Of a stretch of DNA of 5,098 bases, positions 1 through 5,098 are shown in pieces. The translations under genes and the position numbers were made by a program. How positions within the stretch are numbered: the first letter of the stretch is position 1; the number at the start of each line of letters is the position of its first letter. The stretch comes from Nocardioides sp. (GTDB lineage Bacteria > Actinomycetota > Actinomycetes > Propionibacteriales > Nocardioidaceae), in NCBI GenBank assembly GCA_029264225.1, contig JARICB010000336.1, forward strand, positions 1 through 5,098, given 5' to 3'. The notes below the pieces were generated by a model. The model was not told where the DNA came from. It searched no databases and was given only the letters and a program-made list of their open reading frames with translations.

Positions 1-785
1 CCACCCTGGCGGAGGCGGCGCACCTCCAGGACGCGTCCGTGGTCGCGGTTCCCCTGGCCTCCCACGGCGACCCGGCCGCCGACCACGAGCTCGGGGTGCG
101 GGTGGTGGGCAACTACGCCGGGACCGACCCCGTCCACGCCCTCTCGGTCGTCGGCGACACCTACCCCGAAGACGTCGCCGCGATCGTCGCCGCCGACGAG
201 CCCGCCCCGGACGAGCAGGGCCTGGTGCTCTTCTTCAGCGGCCTGTCCGGCAGCGGCAAGTCCACCCTGGCCCGGGCCCTCATGGATCGGGTGCTCGAAG
301 AGGGTGTCCGCACCGTCACCAGCCTCGACGGCGACGTTGTGCGCCGCAACCTGTCGGCCGGTCTGAGCTTCTCGAAGGCCGATCGGGAGACCAACATCCG
401 CCGCATCGGTTGGGTAGCCGCCGAGGTCTCGCGTCACGGGGGCCTGGCGATCTGCAGCCCGATCGCGCCGTTCGCCGAAACCCGGGCCGATGTGCGGAGC
501 ATGGTCGAGGAGGCCGGTGGGGCCTTCTTCCTGATCCACGTGGCCACCCCGCTCGAGGAGTGCGAGAAGCGCGACCGCAAGGGCCTCTACGCCAAGGCCC
601 GCCGCGGCGAGATCCCCGAGTTCACCGGCATCTCCTCGACCTACGAGGAGCCCGATGACGCGGCCGTGCGGGTCGACACCACCGGCCGCAGCATCGAGGC
701 CGCACTCCACGACGTACTCGACGCGCTGGCCGAGACCGGCCACCTCGACCTCAGGACCGCCGACGCCGCGACCGCGCCCCAATGA
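1..785 (+). CDS. cysC: Adenylyl-sulfate (APS) kinase with N-terminal extension, 5'-truncated by window edge
   Basis: Cytoplasmic enzyme that phosphorylates APS with ATP to give PAPS, the activated sulfate used for sulfate reduction or sulfation. Visible motifs: P-loop GLSGSGKST (nt 240-266), LDGD (324-335), FSKADRETNIRR (369-404), CSP near 453-461, and the KGLYAKARRGEIPEFTGI block (579-632), all diagnostic of APS kinase. The wording LDGDVVRRNLS plus GWVAAEVSRHGG resembles kinases fused to single-chain ATP sulfurylases more than stand-alone CysC. The frame is open to the left edge. A GTG at 39 has no ribosome binding site at proper distance and lies inside conserved-looking sequence, so the true start is probably upstream. 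The roughly 70 residues before the kinase (VVAVPLASHGDP, RVVGNYAG) look like a diverged ATP-sulfurylase-type segment; that part is inference. It is followed on the same strand by the TauE-like transporter gene 64 bases away. Kinase assignment is secure; the extension's role is unknown. Confidence 0.95.
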   Translation, partial: TLAEAAHLQDASVVAVPLASHGDPAADHELGVRVVGNYAGTDPVHALSVVGDTYPEDVAAIVAADEPAPDEQGLVLFFSGLSGSGKSTLARALMDRVLEEGVRTVTSLDGDVVRRNLSAGLSFSKADRETNIRRIGWVAAEVSRHGGLAICSPIAPFAETRADVRSMVEEAGGAFFLIHVATPLEECEKRDRKGLYAKARRGEIPEFTGISSTYEEPDDAAVRVDTTGRSIEAALHDVLDALAETGHLDLRTADAATAPQ

Positions 786-849
786 TGGCCAGCACCGAGA
801 TGTCTACTATGTTGATGGTCATTGTTTTTGCACCTGTTGAGGAGAGCTG
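786..849 (+). promoter_or_regulatory. AT-rich leader before the TauE-like gene, possible promoter or operator
   Basis: This 64-base gap is strikingly AT-rich for the window: 801-830 is about one-third G+C by hand count. It holds a -10-like TACTAT (805-810), a TTGATG (812-817), a T-run (825-829), and two near-identical words TGATGGCCA (783-791) and TGATGGTCA (813-821) exactly 30 bases apart. No good -35 box sits 16-18 bases before TACTAT, and no good -10 box follows TTGATG. It could be a promoter or regulator site giving the transporter its own control, or simply a relaxed spacer. The composition is seen; the function is inferred. Confidence 0.3.
839..844 (+). promoter_or_regulatory. Ribosome binding site of the TauE-like gene
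   Basis: GAGGAG ends five bases before the ATG at 850, a good Shine-Dalgarno match and spacing. It fixes the transporter start and is the clearest ribosome binding site in the window. Confidence 0.75.
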
Positions 850-1866
850 ATGAGCGACCTGATCACGATGACTGCGCTGTCTATCCTGGCGGCCGGTTTC
901 TTCGTCGGGATCGTGGTCGGCCTGACCGGCATGGGCGGCGGTGCCCTGATGACCCCGGCGCTGCTCTTCCTCGGCGTGGGCGAGGCGGCGACGGTGGTCA
1001 CCGCCGACCTGACCGCTGCCGCGATCTACAAGACCGGCGGCGCGATCGTGCACAAGCGCGAGGGCTCGCCCAACATGCAGCTCGCCAAGTGGCTGGTCAT
1101 CGGTTCGGTGCCGATGGCCATGCTCGGCCCACACCTGATCTCCTACTTCACTGATCCCGGCGACCTCGACCGCACCCTGAAGCTCTGCATCGGCTTCGCC
1201 CTGCTGCTGGCGGCCGCGACCTATGCCCTGCGGCTCTACATCAACCTGCGCCGGGTGCGCGGCGAAGGCCACGTGCCCGACGAGAACCCGAAGATCCGCC
1301 CGATCCCGACGCTGCTGGTGGGAGCGCTGGGCGGCCTGCTGGTCGGCGTCACCAGCGTCGGCTCCGGTTCGGTGATCATGATCGCCCTGCTGATGCTCTA
1401 CCCCGGGCTCAGCGCCGTGAAGTTGGTCGGCACCGATCTGGTGCAGGCGGTTCCGCTGGTGATGGCGGCAGCGATCTCCAACATCGCCCTGCACGGCCTC
1501 GACTGGATGGTGCTGATCCCGCTGGTGATCGGTTCGGTGCCCGGCACCCTGATCGGCGCCAAGATCGCCCCGAAGGTGCCGCAGTCGATCATCCGTCGCG
1601 GCATCGTGGTGGTGCTGACGATGAGTGGTGTCGCACTGCTGGACAAGGCCGGCTGGGCGCCGCTCGGTGCGGGTGAGGACCAGACCCACCCGATGCTGAT
1701 TGCCGGTGTCGGCCTGGTCGTCCTGGTCGTTCTCCCCATCGTCTGGGGCTTCCTGCGCAAGAGCCAGGGGCTGCCGATGTTCGGCTCCCCCACCATCGCC
1801 CAACTCGAGGATCCGCACTACAAGCCGGGGTTGATCGGGATGAAGTACACCGACGCTCCCGACTGA
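850..1866 (+). CDS. TauE/SafE family membrane anion transporter (sulfite exporter / sulfate permease-like)
   Basis: A 338-residue integral membrane protein with about eight to ten hydrophobic segments. The two halves repeat each other, as is usual in TauE/SafE: GFFVGIVVGLTGMGGG (residues 16-31) matches GALGGLLVGVTSVGSGS (158-174), ADL at 52-54 matches TDL at 195-197, and WLVIGSVPMAMLG (81-93) matches PLVIGSVPGTLIG (224-236), all about 143 residues apart. The charged stretch 131-150 (RRVRGEGHVPDENPKIR) is the link between the halves, and a polar tail follows the last membrane segment at about 281-301. The ATG at 850 is chosen for its ribosome binding site. Known family members export sulfite or related sulfonate products, while Corynebacterium CysZ, in a cys cluster, is proposed to import sulfate. 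Placement after cysC fits a sulfur oxyanion, but direction of transport cannot be read from sequence. The stop codon abuts an 89-base repeat element. Confidence 0.9.
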   Translation: MSDLITMTALSILAAGFFVGIVVGLTGMGGGALMTPALLFLGVGEAATVVTADLTAAAIYKTGGAIVHKREGSPNMQLAKWLVIGSVPMAMLGPHLISYFTDPGDLDRTLKLCIGFALLLAAATYALRLYINLRRVRGEGHVPDENPKIRPIPTLLVGALGGLLVGVTSVGSGSVIMIALLMLYPGLSAVKLVGTDLVQAVPLVMAAAISNIALHGLDWMVLIPLVIGSVPGTLIGAKIAPKVPQSIIRRGIVVVLTMSGVALLDKAGWAPLGAGEDQTHPMLIAGVGLVVLVVLPIVWGFLRKSQGLPMFGSPTIAQLEDPHYKPGLIGMKYTDAPD

Positions 1867-1955
1867 GGGCCACTTCGGCTCGCGGGCGGCGCCGCCTACG
1901 GCGTGTCGCAGGCGGCGGACGGCGTGTCGCGGCGTACGACGCGTCGAAGCGGCCC
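1867..1955. repeat. 89-base imperfect palindromic repeat element, copy 1
   Basis: Starts immediately after the transporter stop codon. The ends are inverted repeats: GGGCCACTTCG (1867-1877) against CGAAGCGGCCC (1945-1955), 10 of 11 paired. Inside are two copies of CGGCGTGTCG (1899-1908 and 1920-1929) 21 bases apart, a perfect palindrome GGCGGCGCCGCC (1885-1896), and CGCGGCGTACGACGC (1928-1942), which can fold as GCGT-ACG-ACGC. Copy 2 at 2833-2921 has the same length, the same ends and the same 21-base pair. Identity also extends four bases upstream (CTGA). The shape is REP- or MITE-like. It may also act as a transcription terminator for the transporter gene. The remaining bases to 2004 contain GCCCGC/GCGGGC (1980-1992) and nothing else recognised. 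Confidence 0.7.
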
Positions 1956-2004
1956 CTGTGGAGGAGCGTTCGCGGGGACGCCCGCGGCGGGCGAGACTTC
2001 CGGG

Positions 2005-2832
2005 ATGGACACCGTCGCCGCACTCACCCGTCTCGGGGGGATCGCGACGGCGAGCGAGGTGCTGGCCCTCACCACCCGCAAGCGGTTGCGCGGTGCCGTG
2101 TCGGCGGGGCGGGTCGTGCACGTGTCGCGCTCCCGCTACGCGCTGCCCGCGGTGGACGAGGCCAGGGCACTGGCGATCAGCCTCGACGGCCACCTGCGAC
2201 TGTTGAGCGCGGCCGCCCACTGGGGTTGGAAGACGAAGTGGCCGGCCCGATGGCCACAGCTCCAGGTCGCCGAACGGCCGGCCGTGCCCACTGACGCGAG
2301 CGTCAGGGTCGGCGCGCTGCCATCGGGCGATCTCGACGGTTGGGCGACCTCCCGGGTCCGCACCGTGCTGGACTGCGCAGCGGAACTGCCGTTCGACGAG
2401 GCCCTCGCGGTGGCCGACTCGGCGCTGCGCAGTGGGGAGGTGACTTCGGCCGAGTTGGAGCGGGCGGCACCTCACGACGTACGCCGCGTGGTCGAGCATG
2501 CCAGCGCGCTCGCGGCCAACCCGTTCGAGTCGGTGCTTCGCGCGATCCTGATCGAGGCAGGCATCGCGGTCGTGCCCCAGTGGGCGACGACCATCCACGG
2601 CGTTACCTACCACCCCGACCTCGCCGACCCGCTTCACGGCATCGCCATCGAGGCCAACTCGTGGGCTCACCACGCCAGCAAGGTCGATCACGACCGGGAC
2701 TGCGTGCGCTACAACGCCCTGGTGCTCGCTGGTTGGGTCGTGCTGCGCTTCACGTGGGAGCAGGTCATGTTCGCCCCGGACGAGGTGGTGGCGACGGTGC
2801 GGGCGGCATTGGCCCTGCGCTGCTGCGCCTGA
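2005..2832 (+). CDS. AbiEi-like N-terminal / DUF559 (Vsr-like) endonuclease-fold protein
   Basis: A 275-residue soluble protein with no signal peptide or membrane segment. Residues about 8-48 (GGIATASEVL, LRGAVSAGRVVHVSRSRYALP) read like the small winged-helix start of AbiEi-type antitoxin proteins. The middle contains the family phrase RVRTVLDCAAELPFDEALAV (118-137). Residues 172-268 match the DUF559 endonuclease-like domain: NPFES (E175), YHPDLADP (D205), IAIEANSW (E216, N218), then HDRDCVRYNALVLAGWVVLRFTWEQVM. As I recall the family, actinobacterial relatives usually read EADS where this one has EANS, so an acidic residue may be lost. Biochemical role is unproven; relatives are abundant orphan genes in actinobacteria. 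The ATG at 2005 is chosen because the in-frame GTG at 1903 would translate the repeat element, although only a weak GGCGAG-like site precedes it. No partner toxin gene is adjacent. It lies between two copies of an 89-base repeat. Confidence 0.8.
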   Translation: MDTVAALTRLGGIATASEVLALTTRKRLRGAVSAGRVVHVSRSRYALPAVDEARALAISLDGHLRLLSAAAHWGWKTKWPARWPQLQVAERPAVPTDASVRVGALPSGDLDGWATSRVRTVLDCAAELPFDEALAVADSALRSGEVTSAELERAAPHDVRRVVEHASALAANPFESVLRAILIEAGIAVVPQWATTIHGVTYHPDLADPLHGIAIEANSWAHHASKVDHDRDCVRYNALVLAGWVVLRFTWEQVMFAPDEVVATVRAALALRCCA

Positions 2833-2921
2833 GGGCCACTTCGCGCGGCGTACGACGCCAACTGTCGGCGTGTCGTGCGCGGCGTACGGCGTGTCGCAGC
2901 TTCACGCCTCGCCAGTGGCCC
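2833..2921. repeat. 89-base imperfect palindromic repeat element, copy 2, overlapping the BKACE gene 3' end
   Basis: Starts directly after the stop codon of the DUF559 gene with the same 15-base string CTGAGGGCCACTTCG (2829-2843) found at 1863-1877. Terminal inverted repeats are GGGCCACT (2833-2840) and AGTGGCCC (2914-2921). Two CGGCGTGTCG words (2866-2875, 2887-2896) are again 21 bases apart. It shares CGCGGCGTACGACGC (2844-2858; GGCGT-ACG-ACGCC is a hairpin) and TACGGCGTGTCGCAG (2885-2899) with copy 1. By-eye alignment of the two copies is about 70% with small gaps. Lying between convergent genes, it could serve as a two-way terminator. Its right end supplies the stop and last codons of the BKACE gene. 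Confidence 0.7.
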
Positions 2922-3750
2922 CGCTCACGGGCAGCCCGAGCAAGTCACGACACTCGGCGGGCGTCATGGGCTCGCGCTGGGCCAGCTGCCCCAGCGCGAC
3001 GGCGCGTTCGACGAGCTGCGCGTTGTTCTCGACGGGTACGCCGCGGGCGATCGTCAACACGTCCTCCATCCCGACGCGCAGGTGCCCACCCATCGACAAC
3101 GAGGCCATCGCCACCGACAAGGTGCTGCGCCCGATGCCGGTGGCCGACCAGCTGGTGACCTGCGCCGGCAGCGCGGCGACGCCGGCCACGAGCGCCGGCG
3201 CGGTGCCGGGCATCCCGCCGGGCACGCCCATCACGAAGTCGCAGTGCACCTTGCCGCCGGCCGGCGGACCGTAGAGGGACAGCAGCCGGCCCAGGGCATG
3301 CACCTGGCCGAGGTCGAAGAGCTCGAACTCCGGTGCCACCCCCCGCTCGAGGGCGAGCTGGTAGAGCTCGGCGACGAAGGGCCACGGGTTGAGGAAGACG
3401 TCGTCGCCGAAGTTGGTGGTGCCCATGGTCAGGCTGCACGAGTCGGGCTCGGCGTCGAGCACCTTGAGCCGCTCCGCGAGCGGGTCGTGCACGGAGCCGC
3501 CGGTGGAGAGCTGCACCACCAGCGACGACGCCGACCGCACGGCTGCCACCCATTCGCGCAGCAGACCCTGGTCGAGCGTCGGCGCGTGGTCGGCGTCGCG
3601 AACGTGCAGATGGATCATCGCCGCGCCCGCTGCCTCGCAGGCAGCCGCGGTGGCCGCGATCTCCTCCGGCGTGGTCGGAAGCTGCGGACAATCAGCCTTG
3701 GCCGTCTCGGCGCCGGTCGGCGCGACTGTGATCAGAAGTCCCTGCGTCAT
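2902..3750 (-). CDS. BKACE family (DUF849) beta-keto acid cleavage enzyme, 3-keto-5-aminohexanoate cleavage-like
   Basis: A 282-residue cytoplasmic zinc enzyme. The family condenses acetyl-CoA with a beta-keto acid and splits it to acetoacetate plus a new acyl-CoA; the founding member, Kce, acts in lysine fermentation. Motifs from the ATG: TVAPTGAE (8-15), LPTTPEEIA (24-32), HLHVRD with metal ligands H47 and H49, STGG (82-85), MGTTNF (109-114), PEFELFDLG (140-148), and GHLRVGMEDV with R225, E229 and D230 in the place of the third zinc ligand and catalytic residues. All key residues appear present, so it should be active. Substrate cannot be named, since BKACE subgroups differ widely. ATG at 3750 is preferred: AGGG (3758-3761) lies seven bases before it, whereas it nearly touches the alternative GTG at 3756. 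A hairpin separates it from cysN. Its last residues ATGEA come from a repeat element. Confidence 0.88.
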   Translation of the reverse strand: MTQGLLITVAPTGAETAKADCPQLPTTPEEIAATAAACEAAGAAMIHLHVRDADHAPTLDQGLLREWVAAVRSASSLVVQLSTGGSVHDPLAERLKVLDAEPDSCSLTMGTTNFGDDVFLNPWPFVAELYQLALERGVAPEFELFDLGQVHALGRLLSLYGPPAGGKVHCDFVMGVPGGMPGTAPALVAGVAALPAQVTSWSATGIGRSTLSVAMASLSMGGHLRVGMEDVLTIARGVPVENNAQLVERAVALGQLAQREPMTPAECRDLLGLPVSGATGEA

Positions 3751-3757
3751 GGACACA

Positions 3758-3761
3758 CCCT
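3758..3761 (-). promoter_or_regulatory. Weak ribosome binding site of the BKACE gene
   Basis: On the minus strand AGGG is followed after seven bases by ATG (3750-3748). The alternative in-frame GTG (3756-3754) begins one base after AGGG, too close for initiation. This decides the start in favour of the ATG. Confidence 0.45.
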
Positions 3762-3766
3762 AGGGG

Positions 3767-3800
3767 CGGCAGGCCGGTGAGGATGCTCACCGGCCTGCCG
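3767..3800 (-). terminator. Perfect 15-bp hairpin between cysN and the BKACE gene, probable terminator
   Basis: CGGCAGGCCGGTGAG (3767-3781) and CTCACCGGCCTGCCG (3786-3800) pair completely around a four-base loop, nine bases after the cysN stop. There is no T-run on either side, which is common for terminators in high-GC actinobacteria. It most likely ends the cysD-cysN transcript; an mRNA-stabilising or processing hairpin is the alternative. Confidence 0.7.
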
Positions 3801-3809
3801 TCACCGAAG

Positions 3810-5093
3810 TCAGCTCCCGCTGTTGATCATGCCTGCACCGACGGTGACGCCGGTGGCCTCGTCGATCAGGATGAAGGAACCCGTGGTGCGGTTCTTCGAG
3901 TACGGGTCACACAGCAGCGGCATCGTCGTACGCAGTTGGACGCGGCCGATCTCGTTGAGACCGAGCTCGCCTGCCTCCATGTCGCGGTGCAGGGTGTTGA
4001 TGTCGAGGCGATATTGGATGTCCTTGATCATGGCGCGGCCCGTGCGGGTCGTGTGCTTGATCGCGAGCTTCTGGCGCGGACGCAGCGGCTCGTTGGTCAT
4101 CCAGCAGATCATCGCGTCGATGTCCTGGCTGGGCTTCGGAGCGTTCTTCGGCCGGGCAATCATGTCTCCGCGCGAGACGTCGACGTCGTCGGCGAGGTGC
4201 ACCGTGACCGACATCGGCGGGAACGCCTGCTCCAGGTCTTCGTCGAAGAGCTCGATCCGAGAGATGGTCGAGGTCATGCCGCTGGGCAGGACGACGACCT
4301 CGTCGCCCGGCTTGAGCACCCCGCCGGCCACCTGACCGGCGTAGCCACGGTAGTCGTGGTAGGCGTCCGACTTGGGTCGGATGACGAACTGCACGGGGAA
4401 CCGGGTGTCGACGAGGTCGCGGTCGGAGGCCACGTGCACGTGCTCGAGGTGATGCATCAGCGTGGGGCCGTGATACCAGGGAGTGTTCTCCGAGCGGTTG
4501 ACCACGTTGTCGCCCTGCAGCGCGGAGATCGGGATGACCTCGAGATCAGGGATGTTGAGCTTGGCAGCGAACTGCGTGAACTCCTTGTGGATCTTCTCGT
4601 AGACCTCTTCGGACCAGTCGACCAGATCCATCTTGTTGATGGCGAGCACCAGGTGCGGCACCCGCAGCAACGACAGGAGTACAGCGTGGCGCCGCGACTG
4701 CTCGGTCAGGCCGTTACGGGCGTCGACCAGCACCAGGCCCAGGTCAGCGGTGGAGGCACCGGTGACCATGTTGCGGGTGTATTGGATGTGGCCCGGGGTG
4801 TCGGCGATGATGAACTTGCGGGTGGGCGTGGCGAAGTAGCGGTAGGCCACGTCGATGGTGATGCCCTGCTCGCGCTCGGAACGCAGTCCGTCGGTGAGCA
4901 GCGCCAGGTCGGTGTAGTCATAACCCTTGGACTGGCTGGTCGACTCCACCGCCTCGAGCTGGTCCTCGAAGATCGACTTGGAGTCGAGGAGCAGCCGGCC
5001 GATGAGGGTGGACTTGCCGTCGTCGACCGAACCTGCGGTCGCGAACCGGAGCAGATCCATGTCGTCGGGATTGTGGGACTCGGTGCTGGCCAT
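3810..5093 (-). CDS. cysN: Sulfate adenylyltransferase subunit 1 (GTPase subunit of ATP sulfurylase)
   Basis: A 427-residue translational-GTPase-family protein that couples GTP hydrolysis to APS formation by the CysD catalytic subunit in the cytoplasm, the first step of sulfate assimilation. G-motifs are complete: G1 GSVDDGKST (21-29), switch I GITID (77-81), G3 DTPG (98-101), G4 NKMD (153-156), G5 SAL (190-192). The EF-Tu-like beta-barrel domains 2 and 3 follow (about 230-425), with FVIRP, GYAGQVAGGVLKPGD and CWMTNEPL typical of CysN. The protein stops after domain 3 (GAGMINSGS), so there is no fused C-terminal APS kinase as in mycobacterial CysNC; the kinase here is the separate gene at the left end. 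The ATG at 5093 overlaps an upstream TGA as TGATG, indicating translational coupling to the preceding gene, probably cysD. M12 is a less likely start. A hairpin follows the stop. Confidence 0.97.
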   Translation of the reverse strand: MASTESHNPDDMDLLRFATAGSVDDGKSTLIGRLLLDSKSIFEDQLEAVESTSQSKGYDYTDLALLTDGLRSEREQGITIDVAYRYFATPTRKFIIADTPGHIQYTRNMVTGASTADLGLVLVDARNGLTEQSRRHAVLLSLLRVPHLVLAINKMDLVDWSEEVYEKIHKEFTQFAAKLNIPDLEVIPISALQGDNVVNRSENTPWYHGPTLMHHLEHVHVASDRDLVDTRFPVQFVIRPKSDAYHDYRGYAGQVAGGVLKPGDEVVVLPSGMTSTISRIELFDEDLEQAFPPMSVTVHLADDVDVSRGDMIARPKNAPKPSQDIDAMICWMTNEPLRPRQKLAIKHTTRTGRAMIKDIQYRLDINTLHRDMEAGELGLNEIGRVQLRTTMPLLCDPYSKNRTTGSFILIDEATGVTVGAGMINSGS

Positions 5094-5098
5094 CAGAA
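5093..5098 (-). CDS. cysD: Last codon and stop of an upstream gene, probably cysD (sulfate adenylyltransferase subunit 2)
   Basis: On the minus strand the window edge reads TTC TGA, and the TGA shares its A with the cysN ATG. Bacterial CysD proteins commonly end in Gly-Tyr-Phe and their genes normally precede and overlap or abut cysN, so a terminal Phe plus stop in this position fits cysD. Only six bases are visible, so the identity comes from context. Confidence 0.5.
   Translation of the reverse strand, partial: F

Noticed and set aside
39..41. GTG as start of cysC
   Set aside because: The frame is open upstream to the window edge with similar-looking protein (TLAEAAHLQDAS), and the only GGAGG (11-15) is too far from it.
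802..806. GTCTA as a half-site of a McbR-type sulfur regulator operator
   Set aside because: The matching TAGAC half six bases upstream is absent (AGCAC there), so a chance match is as likely.
822..829. T-run after cysC as an intrinsic terminator
   Set aside because: No stable GC-rich hairpin precedes the run.
1903..2004. Upstream GTG start extending the DUF559 protein by 34 residues
   Set aside because: The extra residues would be encoded by the palindromic repeat and spacer, and the AbiEi-like N-terminus begins naturally at the ATG at 2005.
751..2691. 646-codon open frame on the minus strand
   Set aside because: It lies opposite the transporter and the DUF559 gene, both of which have clear family motifs. 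Its translation is rich in Arg, His, Gln and Gly with no recognisable domain, as expected for a shadow frame in GC-rich DNA.
1899..2896. Regularly spaced CGGCGTGTCG words as a CRISPR array
   Set aside because: Only two words per cluster with an 11-base gap, and the gaps are related to each other; this is internal structure of the 89-base element.
2340..3158. 272-codon open frame on the plus strand crossing the DUF559 gene end and the BKACE gene
   Set aside because: Arg/Ala/Gly-rich low-complexity translation overlapping two better-supported genes and the repeat element.
2875..3780. 301-codon plus-strand frame opposite the BKACE gene
   Set aside because: The minus-strand BKACE product carries the full set of family motifs; this one has none and starts inside the repeat.

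Overview
The window is high-GC DNA with a strong G/C third-position bias, weak Shine-Dalgarno sequences and several protein variants typical of Actinobacteria. I infer a member of the Nocardioides/Propionibacteriales group. That placement rests on protein style and gene content, not on a marker gene. Five substantial genes are present, plus the last codons of a sixth, and no intergenic gap exceeds 140 bases.

Left part (1-1866, + strand): the 3' portion of an adenylyl-sulfate (APS) kinase gene, cysC, whose reading frame runs off the left edge. After a 64-base AT-rich gap comes a TauE/SafE-family membrane anion transporter. Middle (1867-2921): a 275-residue protein with an AbiEi-like N-terminal region and a DUF559/Vsr-like endonuclease-fold C-terminus. 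Directly behind the stop codons of the transporter and of this gene lie two related 89-base imperfect palindromic elements, so the nuclease-like gene sits between two copies of the same repeat. The second copy reaches into the 3' end of the next, convergent gene.

Right part (2902-5098, - strand): a BKACE-family (DUF849, beta-keto acid cleavage) enzyme. Upstream of it in the transcription direction is cysN, the GTPase subunit of ATP sulfurylase, and at the very edge the last Phe codon and stop of what is probably cysD, overlapping the cysN start. A perfect 15-bp hairpin separates cysN from the BKACE gene.

Together CysD/CysN (sulfate + ATP to APS) and CysC (APS to PAPS) form a sulfate-activation module on two diverging arms, and the TauE/SafE protein is a plausible sulfate importer or sulfite exporter for it. 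CysN has no fused kinase domain, unlike the mycobacterial CysNC protein. The separate kinase resembles those fused to single-chain ATP sulfurylases and carries an N-terminal extension that may be a relic of such a fusion. The nuclease-like gene and the BKACE enzyme have no obvious link to sulfur metabolism. The repeat-bracketed nuclease-like gene is the best candidate here for something undescribed.
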